Position numbers and translations under genes: made by a program. Source: Prostheceraeus crozeri (taxonomy: Eukaryota > Platyhelminthes > Polycladida > Euryleptidae). Taken from it: a DNA stretch of 64,000 bases. The DNA is taken from positions 1 through 64,000 of the forward strand of contig CAJQUW010010479.1 in NCBI GenBank assembly GCA_907163375.1, read 5' to 3'. The notes under the pieces are model-generated. The model ran no database searches, was not told the DNA's origin, and worked only from the letters and a program-made list of their open reading frames with translations. Shown here in pieces: positions 63,761 through 64,000 of the stretch; position 1 is the stretch's first letter; every line of letters begins with the position of its first letter.

Positions 63761-64000
63761 ATTTGCCATGCTACATGCATATTCTACAAGTTAAGAGAGC
63801 AGAATGAATTCTATGAAATATACTAATTGGACATGATCATATTTTAGTATTAATCATATTCCTACGAACCTGATTTGTGTTACATCCAATCGATGAAATT
63901 CATCCGTTTTCGATTTCTTGCTGCCTTTAATTCTGGTTATTCTTCCCAATGATGATGTTCTCAAGATCACATGTGAGGAAGATTAACTGCAGATCGAAAC
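63761..64000. other. Gene-free end of window
   Basis: No supported feature. Confidence 0.4.

Noticed and set aside
1..64000. CRISPR arrays, bacterial operons or ribosomal RNA
   Set aside because: Introns, SINEs, LINEs and animal gene families show a eukaryotic nuclear region. No spaced direct-repeat array or rRNA-like segment was seen.

Overview
The window reads as nuclear DNA of an animal, probably a marine or freshwater invertebrate. Genes are sparse and split by GT-AG introns of 0.05 to 6.2 kb. The DNA is AT-rich, and both genes I recognise are animal genes: FBH1 (F-box DNA helicase 1, also called FBXO18) and a PPP1R3-type glycogen-targeting subunit of protein phosphatase 1. I cannot name the species or the phylum from sequence alone. 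Most of the window is transposon-derived.

Layout. 1-13.4 kb holds no gene I can support. It contains a degenerate minisatellite, a broken Tc1-like transposase, a broken THAP-domain segment, an internally deleted mariner, a 1.8-kb CAG...CTG element with a second element nested inside it, a strong hairpin, a 137-bp miniature element and a hAT element carrying a C-terminal transposase remnant. 13452-15402 is a PIF/Harbinger element with TTA target duplications, a MADF ORF and an opposing transposase remnant. Starting 235 bp after it, the first half of FBH1 runs on the + strand from 15638 to 34988 in seven exons whose reading phases all agree. Its introns hold a second hAT element, a histone H3-like ORF, tRNA-derived SINEs and a 3.7-kb nest (26301-30010) of piggyBac, LINE and SINE remnants. 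The second half of FBH1, with helicase motif II onward, was not found in the remaining 29 kb.

36.9-39.5 kb is a piggyBac element with both ends and TTAA duplications but a dead transposase. 40-45 kb has Penelope-like and LINE fragments. 46963-47844 is an intact single-exon PPP1R3-type gene. 48-64 kb has no gene I can support but contains a 3.3-kb element with a hAT element nested in it, a 0.8-kb element, a foldback, a truncated SINE, and a 2.3-kb element that splits a LINE fragment.

Main pattern. Several unrelated-looking elements share CAG...CTG termini and a 6-bp target duplication: exact for four (caaata, gtaata, gtagaa, attatt) and approximate for two more. Each carries its own array of short subterminal motifs. 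One member (19074-21084) contains a hAT-type dimerisation domain, so I interpret the set as hAT-related with 6-bp duplications. The two host genes have no evident functional link: FBH1 acts in nuclear DNA repair and replication, and PPP1R3 proteins act in cytoplasmic glycogen metabolism.
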